A stretch of 64,000 bases of DNA from contig NZ_FRBX01000006.1 of the NCBI RefSeq assembly GCF_900142715.1, positions 343,658 to 407,657 of the forward strand. Reading direction: 5' to 3'. Position numbers and translations under genes: made by a program. The notes under the pieces were generated by a model. It did no database searches. It worked only from the letters and a program-made list of their open reading frames with translations, and was not told the origin of the DNA. This DNA is from Flavobacterium pectinovorum (GTDB lineage Bacteria > Bacteroidota > Bacteroidia > Flavobacteriales > Flavobacteriaceae). Every line of letters starts with the position of its first letter. The first letter of the stretch is position 1. Below, piece after piece: positions 23,103 through 31,498 of the stretch.

Positions 23103-23963
23103 ATGAAAGTATACGTAATAGGAATAGGGCTAATTGGCGGTTCGATGGTGCTGGACATCAAAGAAAAACATCCAAACGCAACTATTTTTGGAATAGATAA
23201 TAACGAAAAACATTTACAGGAAGCAATTGATTTGGGTGTTATCGAGAAAGCAGGAAGTTTTGAAGATTTGGCTGAAGCCGATTTTGTAATTGTTTCAGTT
23301 CCTGTTGATGTCGCGCTGACGGTTTTACCTAAAGTACTGGATTTGGTTGGAGATAAAACAATTGTTTTTGAAGTGGGATCGACTAAAAAGCCAATTTGTG
23401 AAGCAGTAGCAAGTCATCCGAAAAGAAGAAACTTTATAGCAACACATCCTATTGCAGGAACAGAGTTTTCAGGACCTTCGGCGGCAATAAAAGGTTTGTT
23501 TCAGGGAAAAACGAATATTATTTGCGAGGTGGAAAAAACCACTTTTAAATTGCAGGAAAAGGCTTTGAAGCTTTTTGCAGAAATAGGAATGAGAATTCGA
23601 TATATGGACCCGATTTCGCACGACAAACACATTGCTTACGTTTCGCATTTGTCGCACATTAGTTCGTTTATGCTCGGAAAAACAGTAATGAACAAAGAAA
23701 AAGACGAACAGGATATTTTTGACATGGCGGGAAGTGGATTTGAAAGTACCGTTCGTTTAGCAAAAAGTTCTCCCGCAATGTGGACACCAATTTTTAAGCA
23801 AAACAAAGAACATGTTATTGAAACATTGGAAGAATATATCTCAAACCTGAGTCGGTTTAGGGATTTGTTAAAAGAAGAAAATTACAATGCCATTTTTGAA
23901 GAAATGGAAAGCACGAATAAAATAAAAGAAATACTAAACGGATTAACAACAACTAAAAAGTAA
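23103..23963 (+). CDS. tyrA: Prephenate dehydrogenase
   Basis: 286 residues from the ATG at 23103; an upstream in-frame start at 23073 adds a non-conserved stretch. Oxidises prephenate to 4-hydroxyphenylpyruvate using NAD(P)+. The N-terminal Rossmann motif is VIGIGLIGGSM, and the acidic residue ending strand 2 (IFGIDNN) favours NAD+. THPIAGTEFSGPSAA and HIAYVSHLSHISS contain the catalytic and substrate residues of the family. There is no chorismate mutase or ACT domain. The next gene follows after 12 bases. Confidence 0.94.
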   Translation: MKVYVIGIGLIGGSMVLDIKEKHPNATIFGIDNNEKHLQEAIDLGVIEKAGSFEDLAEADFVIVSVPVDVALTVLPKVLDLVGDKTIVFEVGSTKKPICEAVASHPKRRNFIATHPIAGTEFSGPSAAIKGLFQGKTNIICEVEKTTFKLQEKALKLFAEIGMRIRYMDPISHDKHIAYVSHLSHISSFMLGKTVMNKEKDEQDIFDMAGSGFESTVRLAKSSPAMWTPIFKQNKEHVIETLEEYISNLSRFRDLLKEENYNAIFEEMESTNKIKEILNGLTTTKK

Positions 23964-23975
23964 ATTAGAATTAAG

Positions 23976-25058
23976 ATGGAAAATAAGAAAGAAATGAGAA
24001 AGTGGTTAGAAGATTTCAATTTAAATCACCCACTTGTGATAGCTGGACCATGTAGTGCAGAAACAGAAGATCAAGTATTGAAAATTGCTCACGAATTAAA
24101 AGATTCAAAAGTTAGTGTATTCAGAGCAGGAATCTGGAAACCAAGAACGCGTCCGGGAGGATTTGAAGGTGTTGGAGAAATTGGTTTAAAATGGTTGCAA
24201 AAAGCTAAAAAAGAAACGGGTTTATTAATGGGTACTGAAGTTGCGACTGCAGCACATTGTAAACTTGCTTTAGAACATGATATTGACGTTTTATGGGTTG
24301 GTGCTCGTACAACTGCAAACCCTTTTGCTGTTCAGGAAATTGCTGATACATTGAAAGGAACTGATAAAATCGTTTTGGTTAAAAACCCTGTAAACCCAGA
24401 TTTAGCTTTATGGTTAGGTGGTGTTGAGCGTTTACACATGGCCGGAATCGAGAAATTAGGAGTTATTCACAGAGGTTTCTCGACTTACGAAAAAACAAAA
24501 TACAGAAATATCCCGGAGTGGCAAATTGCTATCGAATTGCAAAATAAATTCCCTGATTTACCTTTAATCATCGATCCGTCTCACATTACCGGAGATCGTA
24601 AAATGATTTTCGAAGTAACACAAGAGGCTTTAGATTTGAATTACGATGGTATGATTATCGAAACGCACTACGATCCGGATAACGCTTGGTCTGATGCTGC
24701 TCAACAAGTTACTCCAGACACTTTGAAACAAATCATTAAAGATTTGACTATCAGAAAAACGGATGATACTACAGATCAGTACACTCAAAAAATGACAAAA
24801 TTAAGAGCGAACATCGACGTTCTTGATGCTAACTTATTAGAGTTGTTAGGTAAACGTATGAAAGTAGCTGACGAAATTGGTCAGGTGAAAAAAGATGCAA
24901 ACGTTGCGATTCTTCAAAACAATCGTTGGAATGAAATCTTAGGGAAAATGATTTTAGAAGGTGAGAAAAAAGGTCTTACTGAAGAGTTTGTTTTGAGAAT
25001 GTTCAAAGCAATTCACCAGGAAAGTATTGGTCACCAGGAAAAAATATTCAACGCATAA
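23976..25058 (+). CDS. Bifunctional DAHP synthase / chorismate mutase
   Basis: 360 residues. Residues ~1-265 are a KDO8P-synthase-like (type I beta) DAHP synthase that condenses PEP and erythrose 4-phosphate, the entry step of the shikimate pathway: PLVIAGPCSAE, FRAGIWKPRTRPGGFEG, VKNPVNPDLALWLGGVERL, IIDPSHITGDRK. Residues ~270-355 are an AroQ-type chorismate mutase helix bundle (MTKLRANIDVLDANLLELLGKRMKVADEIGQVKK), which feeds the pheA and tyrA products. In such fusions the mutase domain usually confers prephenate/chorismate inhibition on the synthase. Ends the core aromatic unit, with a terminator at 25159. Confidence 0.95.
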   Translation: MENKKEMRKWLEDFNLNHPLVIAGPCSAETEDQVLKIAHELKDSKVSVFRAGIWKPRTRPGGFEGVGEIGLKWLQKAKKETGLLMGTEVATAAHCKLALEHDIDVLWVGARTTANPFAVQEIADTLKGTDKIVLVKNPVNPDLALWLGGVERLHMAGIEKLGVIHRGFSTYEKTKYRNIPEWQIAIELQNKFPDLPLIIDPSHITGDRKMIFEVTQEALDLNYDGMIIETHYDPDNAWSDAAQQVTPDTLKQIIKDLTIRKTDDTTDQYTQKMTKLRANIDVLDANLLELLGKRMKVADEIGQVKKDANVAILQNNRWNEILGKMILEGEKKGLTEEFVLRMFKAIHQESIGHQEKIFNA

Positions 25059-25158
25059 TATTTTTTTAAACCATATAAGTGATATAAGTTTTTTAAGCTT
25101 TTTGTTTTCATTAATTTAAATTTTCTTATATCATAATTAAGATTAAATTGTTTTTTAA

Positions 25159-25195
25159 GTCTCCATTTCTTCGAAAGAAGATTTGGAGATTTTTT
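25159..25195 (+). terminator. Intrinsic terminator after DAHP synthase gene
   Basis: AGTCTCCATTTCTTC, gaaa, GAAGATTTGGAGAT with two central mismatches, then TTTTTT. The preceding spacer has a degraded family C arm (near 25066). Confidence 0.75.
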
Positions 25196-25205
25196 GCTTT
25201 TTATT

Positions 25206-25284
25206 ACATAGCCCACGGTTTCAACCGTGGGAACGTATCGATAATCATAATCTTTATCGCCAGGATTGAAACCGTGGACTATGT
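25206..25284. repeat. Palindromic repeat family A copy
   Basis: Left arm ACATAGCCCACGGTTTCAAC from 25206; right arm ends GGACTATGT at 25284 with two mismatches. With the terminator and the palindrome TCCCGAAGTTTCGGGA at 25339-25354, it fills the 316-base spacer before rsgA. Confidence 0.8.
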
Positions 25285-25299
25285 TTAAAATTATTCATT

Positions 25300-25307
25300 T
25301 ATCTTTG
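25300..25307 (+). promoter_or_regulatory. -7 promoter element TATCTTTG before rsgA
   Basis: Exact TAnnTTTG match, 68 bases upstream of the rsgA ATG; the -33 region is poor. Confidence 0.45.
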
Positions 25308-25374
25308 CAGAGATTTAGGTTTTCAATCTGAAATCTAATCCCGAAGTTTCGGGACAACAATCTAAAATTAAAGA

Positions 25375-26358
25375 ATGACAGGACTCGTATATAAATCTAC
25401 AGGAAGTTGGTACACCGTAAAATCTGAAAAAGGCGATTTTATAGAATGCCGTATGAAAGGGAAGTTTAGGATGAAAGGTATTAAAAGTACAAATCCTATT
25501 GCTGTAGGCGATATTGTCGATTATGAACTCGAAGAAACTTCGGATGCGGTAACGGGAACGATTTTTAATATTCACGAAAGAAAAAATTACATCGTTCGTA
25601 AATCGGTTAACCTTTCGCATCAAATGCATATTATTGCGTCGAATATTGATCGCGTTTTTTTATTGATTACGATTAATAATCCGCCAACAACATTCAACTT
25701 TATAGATCGTTTTTTGGTAACTGCCGAAGCTTATAATATTGAAACAATTCTGGTTTTTAATAAAATTGACACTTTTGACGAGCCAACGCTGGAAGATCAA
25801 TTGTATATGCAATATGTTTATCAGCAAATTGGTTACAAATGCCTGCGTGTTTCTTCAACCGAAATGAAAGGTGTTGATGAATTAAAAGAAATGATGATTG
25901 GTAAAGTAAGCATGTTTTCCGGACATTCAGGCGTTGGAAAATCGACTTTGGTAAATGCTATGGAACCTTCTTTACATCTTAAAACGAAGACTATTTCTGA
26001 GGCTAGTAAACAAGGTCAGCATACAACAACTTTTGCCGAAATGTATGATTTGTCTTTTAATGCAAAAATCATCGATACGCCGGGAATTAAAGGTTTCGGA
26101 ATCGTTGATATGGAAAAAGAAGAAATCAGTGGTTATTTTCCTGAATTTTTCAAATTGAAAGATCAATGTAAGTTTAACAATTGTTTACATAAAGAAGAAC
26201 CGCATTGCGCCATAAAAGCAGCTTTAGAAAGAGACGAGATCGCTTGGTCGCGCTACAATAGTTACTTAAAGATCCTTGAAGGTGATGAAGAAAATTACCG
26301 TACAGATTCGTATGATGAAGATCGTAAAATTAGCGATGAAACAAGAAATCAAAAGTAA
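25375..26358 (+). CDS. rsgA: Ribosome small-subunit-dependent GTPase A
   Basis: 327 residues. A circularly permuted GTPase acting late in 30S subunit maturation. Order of parts: an OB domain (GLVYKSTGSWYTV, about 1-75); then G4 (VFNKID) before G1 (GHSGVGKS, residues 183-190) and G3 (DTPG in IIDTPGIKGFG). A C-terminal zinc knuckle follows, with the Cys/His ligands in CKFNNCLHKEEPHC. Start chosen at MTGLVYKSTG, the family N-terminus. Common neighbour of dtd and mazG in Flavobacteriia. Confidence 0.96.
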   Translation: MTGLVYKSTGSWYTVKSEKGDFIECRMKGKFRMKGIKSTNPIAVGDIVDYELEETSDAVTGTIFNIHERKNYIVRKSVNLSHQMHIIASNIDRVFLLITINNPPTTFNFIDRFLVTAEAYNIETILVFNKIDTFDEPTLEDQLYMQYVYQQIGYKCLRVSSTEMKGVDELKEMMIGKVSMFSGHSGVGKSTLVNAMEPSLHLKTKTISEASKQGQHTTTFAEMYDLSFNAKIIDTPGIKGFGIVDMEKEEISGYFPEFFKLKDQCKFNNCLHKEEPHCAIKAALERDEIAWSRYNSYLKILEGDEENYRTDSYDEDRKISDETRNQK

Positions 26359-26433
26359 TTGTGAATTTAAATTCCAAATCGAAAATTCCAAATTCCAACC
26401 TAAATAAATTATATAGATTAAGGTTGATTGTGG

Positions 26434-26453
26434 AGATGCACTGCAGTGCATCT
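26434..26453. repeat. 20-base perfect palindrome
   Basis: AGATGCACTGCAGTGCATCT reads the same on both strands; it lies between rsgA and dtd. This GC-richer palindrome is REP-like; the adjacent 26472-26502 stretch resembles half of a family B element. Confidence 0.7.
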
Positions 26454-26519
26454 AACGTTAGAATTTAAATCTTTTTAATCCGTGTAATCTGTGGCAAAAA
26501 CCACATCATTAGATAAAAT

Positions 26520-26972
26520 ATGAAAATAGTTCTTCAGAGAGTATCACAAGCATCCGTAACTGTCGAATCTAAAATTGTTGCTGATATTCAAAAGGGATTA
26601 TTGGTTTTAGTTGGAATTGAAGATTCCGACACTCAGGAAGATATTGACTGGCTTGTTGGCAAAATCATTAAAATGAGAATTTTTGGTGATGAAAATGATG
26701 TTATGAATTGTTCTGTTCAGGATATTGATGGTGAGATTATTGTGGTTAGTCAGTTTACACTTCATGCTTCTACAAAAAAAGGAAATCGACCTTCGTACAT
26801 AAAAGCTTCCAAACCAGAGTTTGCCATTCCAATGTATGAGAATTTCGTAAAATATTTAGAAAAAGAATTCAATAAAAAAGTACAAACCGGAATTTTTGGT
26901 GCAGATATGAAAGTTAGTTTGTTAAATGATGGTCCCGTTACTATTGTGATAGATAGTAAAAACAGAGAGTAA
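26520..26972 (+). CDS. dtd: D-aminoacyl-tRNA deacylase
   Basis: 150 residues. Hydrolyses D-aminoacyl-tRNAs (and Gly-tRNA-Ala), a proofreading function in the cytoplasm. It starts MKIVLQRVSQASVTV and holds the active-site SQFTLHA and the NDGPVT Gly-cisPro region, both diagnostic. Length is standard. It follows rsgA after 161 bases. Confidence 0.96.
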   Translation: MKIVLQRVSQASVTVESKIVADIQKGLLVLVGIEDSDTQEDIDWLVGKIIKMRIFGDENDVMNCSVQDIDGEIIVVSQFTLHASTKKGNRPSYIKASKPEFAIPMYENFVKYLEKEFNKKVQTGIFGADMKVSLLNDGPVTIVIDSKNRE

Positions 26973-27035
26973 AAAATCATAAACAAATGTTAAGGATTTC
27001 TAAAAATAATATATATTTGGCGAAATTCCTTACTG

Positions 27036-28943
27036 ATGAAAAGCCCCGTTTTTGCGTTATTTTTTCTTCTTTTTACACTTATTTCTTCTGCTCAAAAGAG
27101 TGAATATCCTATAACTACAATTTCTGACAGTCTTAAAGAAAACGCCGATGCGGTGGTACGATTAGACCAGACCGATATCATCATATTATCTCAACGTAGT
27201 TTAAATACCAAAAACCATTGGGTTGTAACGGTTTTTAATAAAAAAGGTTTTGATGGCCTTAGTGCCTACGAATTCTATGATAAATCAACTTCAATCAAAA
27301 ATATCGAAGCCATTATTTATGATGCTTCGGGCAAGGAAATAAAAAAAATCAGGAGAAAAGATTTCAAAGATCAAAGTGTTGCTGACGGCGGTACGCTTTT
27401 TTCTGATAATCGTTATCTTTTTCTGGATTATACGCCGATTTCATATCCTTTTACAATTGAGTTTAATAGTGAAGTTCAAACTTCTTCAACAGCTTTTATT
27501 CCAAAATGGATGCCTTTGAGAAGTTATGGTGTTAGTATCGAAAAGTCTTTTTTAAATGTAATTTACCCGGCAGATTTGGGCTTTAAAAAGAAAGAAATTC
27601 AGTTTTTAGGATTTAATATAAAAAAAATAACAGATACCAATACACAACTGTCGTATAATGCCAGCAATATTTTGGCTCAAAAAAAGGAAGATTACAGTCC
27701 GTCGTACAGAGATTTATTTCCTAAAGTAATGATGGGTTTAGAGCATTTTCACTTAGAAGGTGTTGATGGAACAGCCACAAATTGGGTTGATTTTGGCAAG
27801 TGGTATTCTGAAAAAATATTATCCGGAACAACAGATTTACCTGAAGAAACAAAATCAAAAATTAAAGCTTTTGTTGGAGATGAAAAAGATCCGATTAAAA
27901 AAGCAAAATTAGTTTATGATTTTGTACAAAAAAAATCCCGCTATGTTAGTATTCAGGTTGGAATTGGCGGTTGGAAACCTATGTTGGCTACAGATGTCGA
28001 TCGATTAGGTTACGGTGATTGTAAAGCTTTAACAAATTATACCAAAGCACTTTTGCAAGCTGTTGATGTTCCTTCGTACAATACAGTTTTATATGGGGAT
28101 AGTTATAAAACCAATATAGAAGCTGATTTTGTTGCCATGCAGGGAAATCACATGATTTTGTGTATCCCAAACGGAAATCATTATACATGGCTGGAATGCA
28201 CAAGTCAGGATGATCCTTTTGGTTATCAGGGAACCTTTACAGATGACAGAGATGTTTTGGTCATTAAGCCCGAAGGAGGAGAAATCGTTCGTACTACAAT
28301 CTATGATGACAAAGGCAATACGCAAACAGACAAAGGCAATTACACTATAGATGAAAATGGAAATTTTTCGGGATCACTTTTAATTGTTTCAGAAGGGTCA
28401 CAATACAGTTCAAAATCAAGAATAGAACATTTGCAGCCTACAGAAAAAGAAAAATATTATAAAGAATATTGGGACAATATCAATAATTTAAAACTTGATA
28501 AAATAGTTTTTACTAACGATAAAGAGAATATTCGGTTTACAGAAAACATTCAGGTAAGTGCTATAAATTATGGTGTAATTGCTGCCAACAAATTAATTTT
28601 TCCCGTTGATGCTTTTAATCAAAATGCAAATACAATTAAACGAATTCGAAACAGAAAAAATCCATTTCAAATTCAACGTGGATATTTAGATTCTGATGAA
28701 ATAGAAATCAATTTACCAAATGGTTTTACGATCGAATTTTTGCCTGCAAACTATGAATTAAAAGGAAAATTTGGGGAATACAAAACCGAAATCATCAAAA
28801 AAGAAAATAACAAACTCGTTTACAAACGTTCGATGTTTTTAAATAAGGGAAAATATTCGAATAAAGAATATGATGAATATAGGCTTTTTATGGAACAAGT
28901 GTCCAAAAACGATAATGCCAAAATTATTTTAGCCAAGAACTAA
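27036..28943 (+). CDS. DUF3857 / transglutaminase-like secreted protein (intact active site)
   Basis: 635 residues. A signal peptide (MKSPVFALFFLLFTLISSAQ) sends it to the periplasm or outer membrane. The N-terminal ~270 residues match DUF3857. A transglutaminase-like core follows with Cys329 (GYGDCKALTNYTKALL), His in QGNHMILCIP, and Asp in LECTSQDDPFG, i.e. a complete Cys-His-Asp triad. Similar proteins are common in Bacteroidota; the substrate (protein or peptidoglycan-like amide) is unknown. A TATATTTG box at 27012-27019 could be its promoter. Followed 33 bases later by a paralogue. Confidence 0.85.
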   Translation: MKSPVFALFFLLFTLISSAQKSEYPITTISDSLKENADAVVRLDQTDIIILSQRSLNTKNHWVVTVFNKKGFDGLSAYEFYDKSTSIKNIEAIIYDASGKEIKKIRRKDFKDQSVADGGTLFSDNRYLFLDYTPISYPFTIEFNSEVQTSSTAFIPKWMPLRSYGVSIEKSFLNVIYPADLGFKKKEIQFLGFNIKKITDTNTQLSYNASNILAQKKEDYSPSYRDLFPKVMMGLEHFHLEGVDGTATNWVDFGKWYSEKILSGTTDLPEETKSKIKAFVGDEKDPIKKAKLVYDFVQKKSRYVSIQVGIGGWKPMLATDVDRLGYGDCKALTNYTKALLQAVDVPSYNTVLYGDSYKTNIEADFVAMQGNHMILCIPNGNHYTWLECTSQDDPFGYQGTFTDDRDVLVIKPEGGEIVRTTIYDDKGNTQTDKGNYTIDENGNFSGSLLIVSEGSQYSSKSRIEHLQPTEKEKYYKEYWDNINNLKLDKIVFTNDKENIRFTENIQVSAINYGVIAANKLIFPVDAFNQNANTIKRIRNRKNPFQIQRGYLDSDEIEINLPNGFTIEFLPANYELKGKFGEYKTEIIKKENNKLVYKRSMFLNKGKYSNKEYDEYRLFMEQVSKNDNAKIILAKN

Positions 28944-28976
28944 CCAAATATCTGAAATAACTAAACCAACCATAAT

Positions 28977-30995
28977 ATGAAACTTATTAAACCTTTTTGT
29001 ATTTCAATTCTTTTGTTATTGATTTCAAATGTAAATGCGCAGGAATTTAAATTAGGAAAAGTGTCTATTGCTGAATTGCAAGAGAAAGCGCATCCGAAAG
29101 ATACGGCAGCTGCAGCAGCGATATTATATAAAAAAGGAAGTTCAAGAATCGAGTACAATCAAAACGATGGATTTGTTACGGTAACTGATGTTGAGACCAG
29201 AATTAAAATCTATAAAAAAGAAGGTTATAGCTGGGTTACTCATAAGGTTTGGTATTATAACAACAGTAATATATCTGAGAAAGTTTCTTTTAGTGATGCG
29301 ATTACTTATAATTTAGTAGATGGCAAAATCGAGAAAACAAAGTTAAAGAGCGAAGGAATATTTGATGAAGTTCGCAATAAATTTAGTGGCCAAAAAAAAA
29401 TAACAATGCCCAATGTAAAAGAAGGCTCAATTGTCGAATTTAAATATACCATTAGAAGTCCTGCCAGAATGATTAGAGAATGGGATTTTCAAACCAGCAT
29501 TCCTGTAAATTATTCTGAATTTGTAACATTTGTTCCAGAATATTATACTTTTAATTCAAGGCAAAAAGGATATGTTTTTCCTAAAATGACTGTTGAAAAA
29601 AACAATAAGTCGATAATTATATCTTCTAAAGAAAGGGTTAATTCAGGAGGGTTTACAGCTACAAGAACAGAATTTTCTCAGGACAAGTTTGATTATATAG
29701 AAACAAAAACTACTTATGTTGGAGAAAATTTTCCAGCGATGAAAGATGAGGCTTTTGTAAATAACATTGATAACTACACATCAAGTATTCAGCATGAATT
29801 GTCTATGGTAAAATTTCCAAATGAGCCCTTAAAACCTTTTTCAACAGATTGGAATTCGGTCGTAAAAACAATTTACGATTATGAAACTTTTGGACCTGAA
29901 TTAAATAGAACCGGTTATTTTGAAGATGATTTAAAAGTGATTTTAGCCAATAAAAATTCTGACGAAGAAAAAATTATGACAATCTTAAATCATGTAAAAT
30001 CGAGTGTAAAATGGAATGGATATTACGGTTATGATTGCGATAACGGAGTACGAAAATCATATAAAGAAAAATCAGGAAATATTGGTGATATCAATTTAAT
30101 GCTTACCGCAATGTTGCGTTATGCGGGCTTAACGGCAAATCCGGTTTTGGTGAGCACACGTTCAAATGGAATTCCTTTGTTCCCAAACAGAACAGCTTTT
30201 AATTATGTTATTGCCGCAGTTGAAACTCCAAATGGAAATATTTTACTGGATGCAACCGATAAATTTTCGACACCCAATATCTTGCCTTTAAGAACACTAA
30301 ACTGGCAGGGAAGATTAATTAGAAAAGACGGAACATCAGAAGATGTTGATTTAATGCCCAGAAAGCCATCAGGTGATAATGTTTTTATCAATTATACTAT
30401 TGACAACGAAGGTAAAGTTACCGGAAAAACCAGAAGACAATGTACAGATTATAATGCAATGATAACGAGGGATAATATTTCTGGTTTGAAAGAAGAAGAA
30501 TATCTGGAGAAACTGGAGAATGAAAATAATAAAATAGAAATAAGCGAATATTCCAGAACAAACGAAAAGGAAATCTTATTGCCAATTGTTGAAACTTATT
30601 CTTTTACAGGAAATAATTTATGCGAACAAATTGGGGGTAAAATCTATATTAATCCGATGTTGTTTTTTACAAATGAAAAAAATCCTTTTAAGCAGGAAGT
30701 TAGAGAATATCCGGTTGATTTTGGTTTTCCATTTGCAGACAAGTATAATATTACCATTCAAATTCCGGAAGGTTTTTCGGTAGAGAGTCTGCCGGCGCCT
30801 GCAGTAATGACAATGGAGGATAATTTAGGAACTTTCAAATATAATATTGCAGTGAGCGGAAATTCTTTACAATTAGTTGTTGCGCATCAAATTAATGAAG
30901 CTATTGTTGGAACTGACAAGTATGAAATGCTAAAAGAATATTACAAGGCAATGATTGCAAAAGAAACAGAGAAAATAGTTTTAAAAAGAATATAA
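28977..30995 (+). CDS. DUF3857 protein with degenerate transglutaminase core
   Basis: 672 residues, signal peptide MKLIKPFCISILLLLISNVNAQ. Same domain order as the upstream gene. At the position of the catalytic Cys it has GNIGDINLMLTAMLR, i.e. Ile372 where the neighbour has Cys in GDC. The His position reads FNYVIAAVE (Asn), while the Asp motif (LDATDKF) remains. It should therefore be unable to act as a cysteine transglutaminase/protease. It may bind the same substrate or assist its paralogue (inference). The reading frame is long and clean, so this is not a pseudogene. Confidence 0.85.
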   Translation: MKLIKPFCISILLLLISNVNAQEFKLGKVSIAELQEKAHPKDTAAAAAILYKKGSSRIEYNQNDGFVTVTDVETRIKIYKKEGYSWVTHKVWYYNNSNISEKVSFSDAITYNLVDGKIEKTKLKSEGIFDEVRNKFSGQKKITMPNVKEGSIVEFKYTIRSPARMIREWDFQTSIPVNYSEFVTFVPEYYTFNSRQKGYVFPKMTVEKNNKSIIISSKERVNSGGFTATRTEFSQDKFDYIETKTTYVGENFPAMKDEAFVNNIDNYTSSIQHELSMVKFPNEPLKPFSTDWNSVVKTIYDYETFGPELNRTGYFEDDLKVILANKNSDEEKIMTILNHVKSSVKWNGYYGYDCDNGVRKSYKEKSGNIGDINLMLTAMLRYAGLTANPVLVSTRSNGIPLFPNRTAFNYVIAAVETPNGNILLDATDKFSTPNILPLRTLNWQGRLIRKDGTSEDVDLMPRKPSGDNVFINYTIDNEGKVTGKTRRQCTDYNAMITRDNISGLKEEEYLEKLENENNKIEISEYSRTNEKEILLPIVETYSFTGNNLCEQIGGKIYINPMLFFTNEKNPFKQEVREYPVDFGFPFADKYNITIQIPEGFSVESLPAPAVMTMEDNLGTFKYNIAVSGNSLQLVVAHQINEAIVGTDKYEMLKEYYKAMIAKETEKIVLKRI

Positions 30996-31038
30996 CATCA
31001 TCAAAAGATTAGGTTAATTTTGTTTTAAAAATATAATC

Positions 31039-31365
31039 ATGGATTTGAAAAATGCACAATTAGACGTTGATACCTGGATAAAAGAACACGGAGTTCGCTA
31101 TTTTAATGAATTAACAAATATGGCGCAGCTTACCGAAGAAGTTGGTGAAGTTGCCCGAATTATTGCCCGCAGATATGGCGAGCAGTCAGAAAAAGAAAGC
31201 GATAAAAATAAAGATTTAGGCGAAGAACTGGCCGATGTTGTTTTTGTGGTTTTATGTTTAGCGAATCAAACCGGAATAGATTTACAGGCCGCTTTTGACA
31301 AAAAAATGGATTTAAAATCGGTTAGAGATAAAGATCGTCACAAAAACAACGATAAATTGAAATAA
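31039..31365 (+). CDS. MazG-like nucleotide pyrophosphohydrolase
   Basis: 108 residues, a single MazG-type domain. Expected to hydrolyse (d)NTPs to monophosphates, clearing damaged or excess nucleotides. The ExxE...ExxD metal motif is present (LTEEVGEVARI and GEELADVVFVVLCL). A TAATTTTG -7 box lies at 31016-31023. Its neighbours are the DUF3857 pair and aroA. Confidence 0.88.
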   Translation: MDLKNAQLDVDTWIKEHGVRYFNELTNMAQLTEEVGEVARIIARRYGEQSEKESDKNKDLGEELADVVFVVLCLANQTGIDLQAAFDKKMDLKSVRDKDRHKNNDKLK

Positions 31366-31498
31366 TTGTGAAATATCAGTTATAAACTTTGAATTATGAG
31401 TTTTGAATTTTGAATTATGAATGGGGAGTGGTAAATTGCATGCCTGAATTAGGTTTCTAATCCATCATAATTCAAATTCACCACTTACAATAAAAAAA

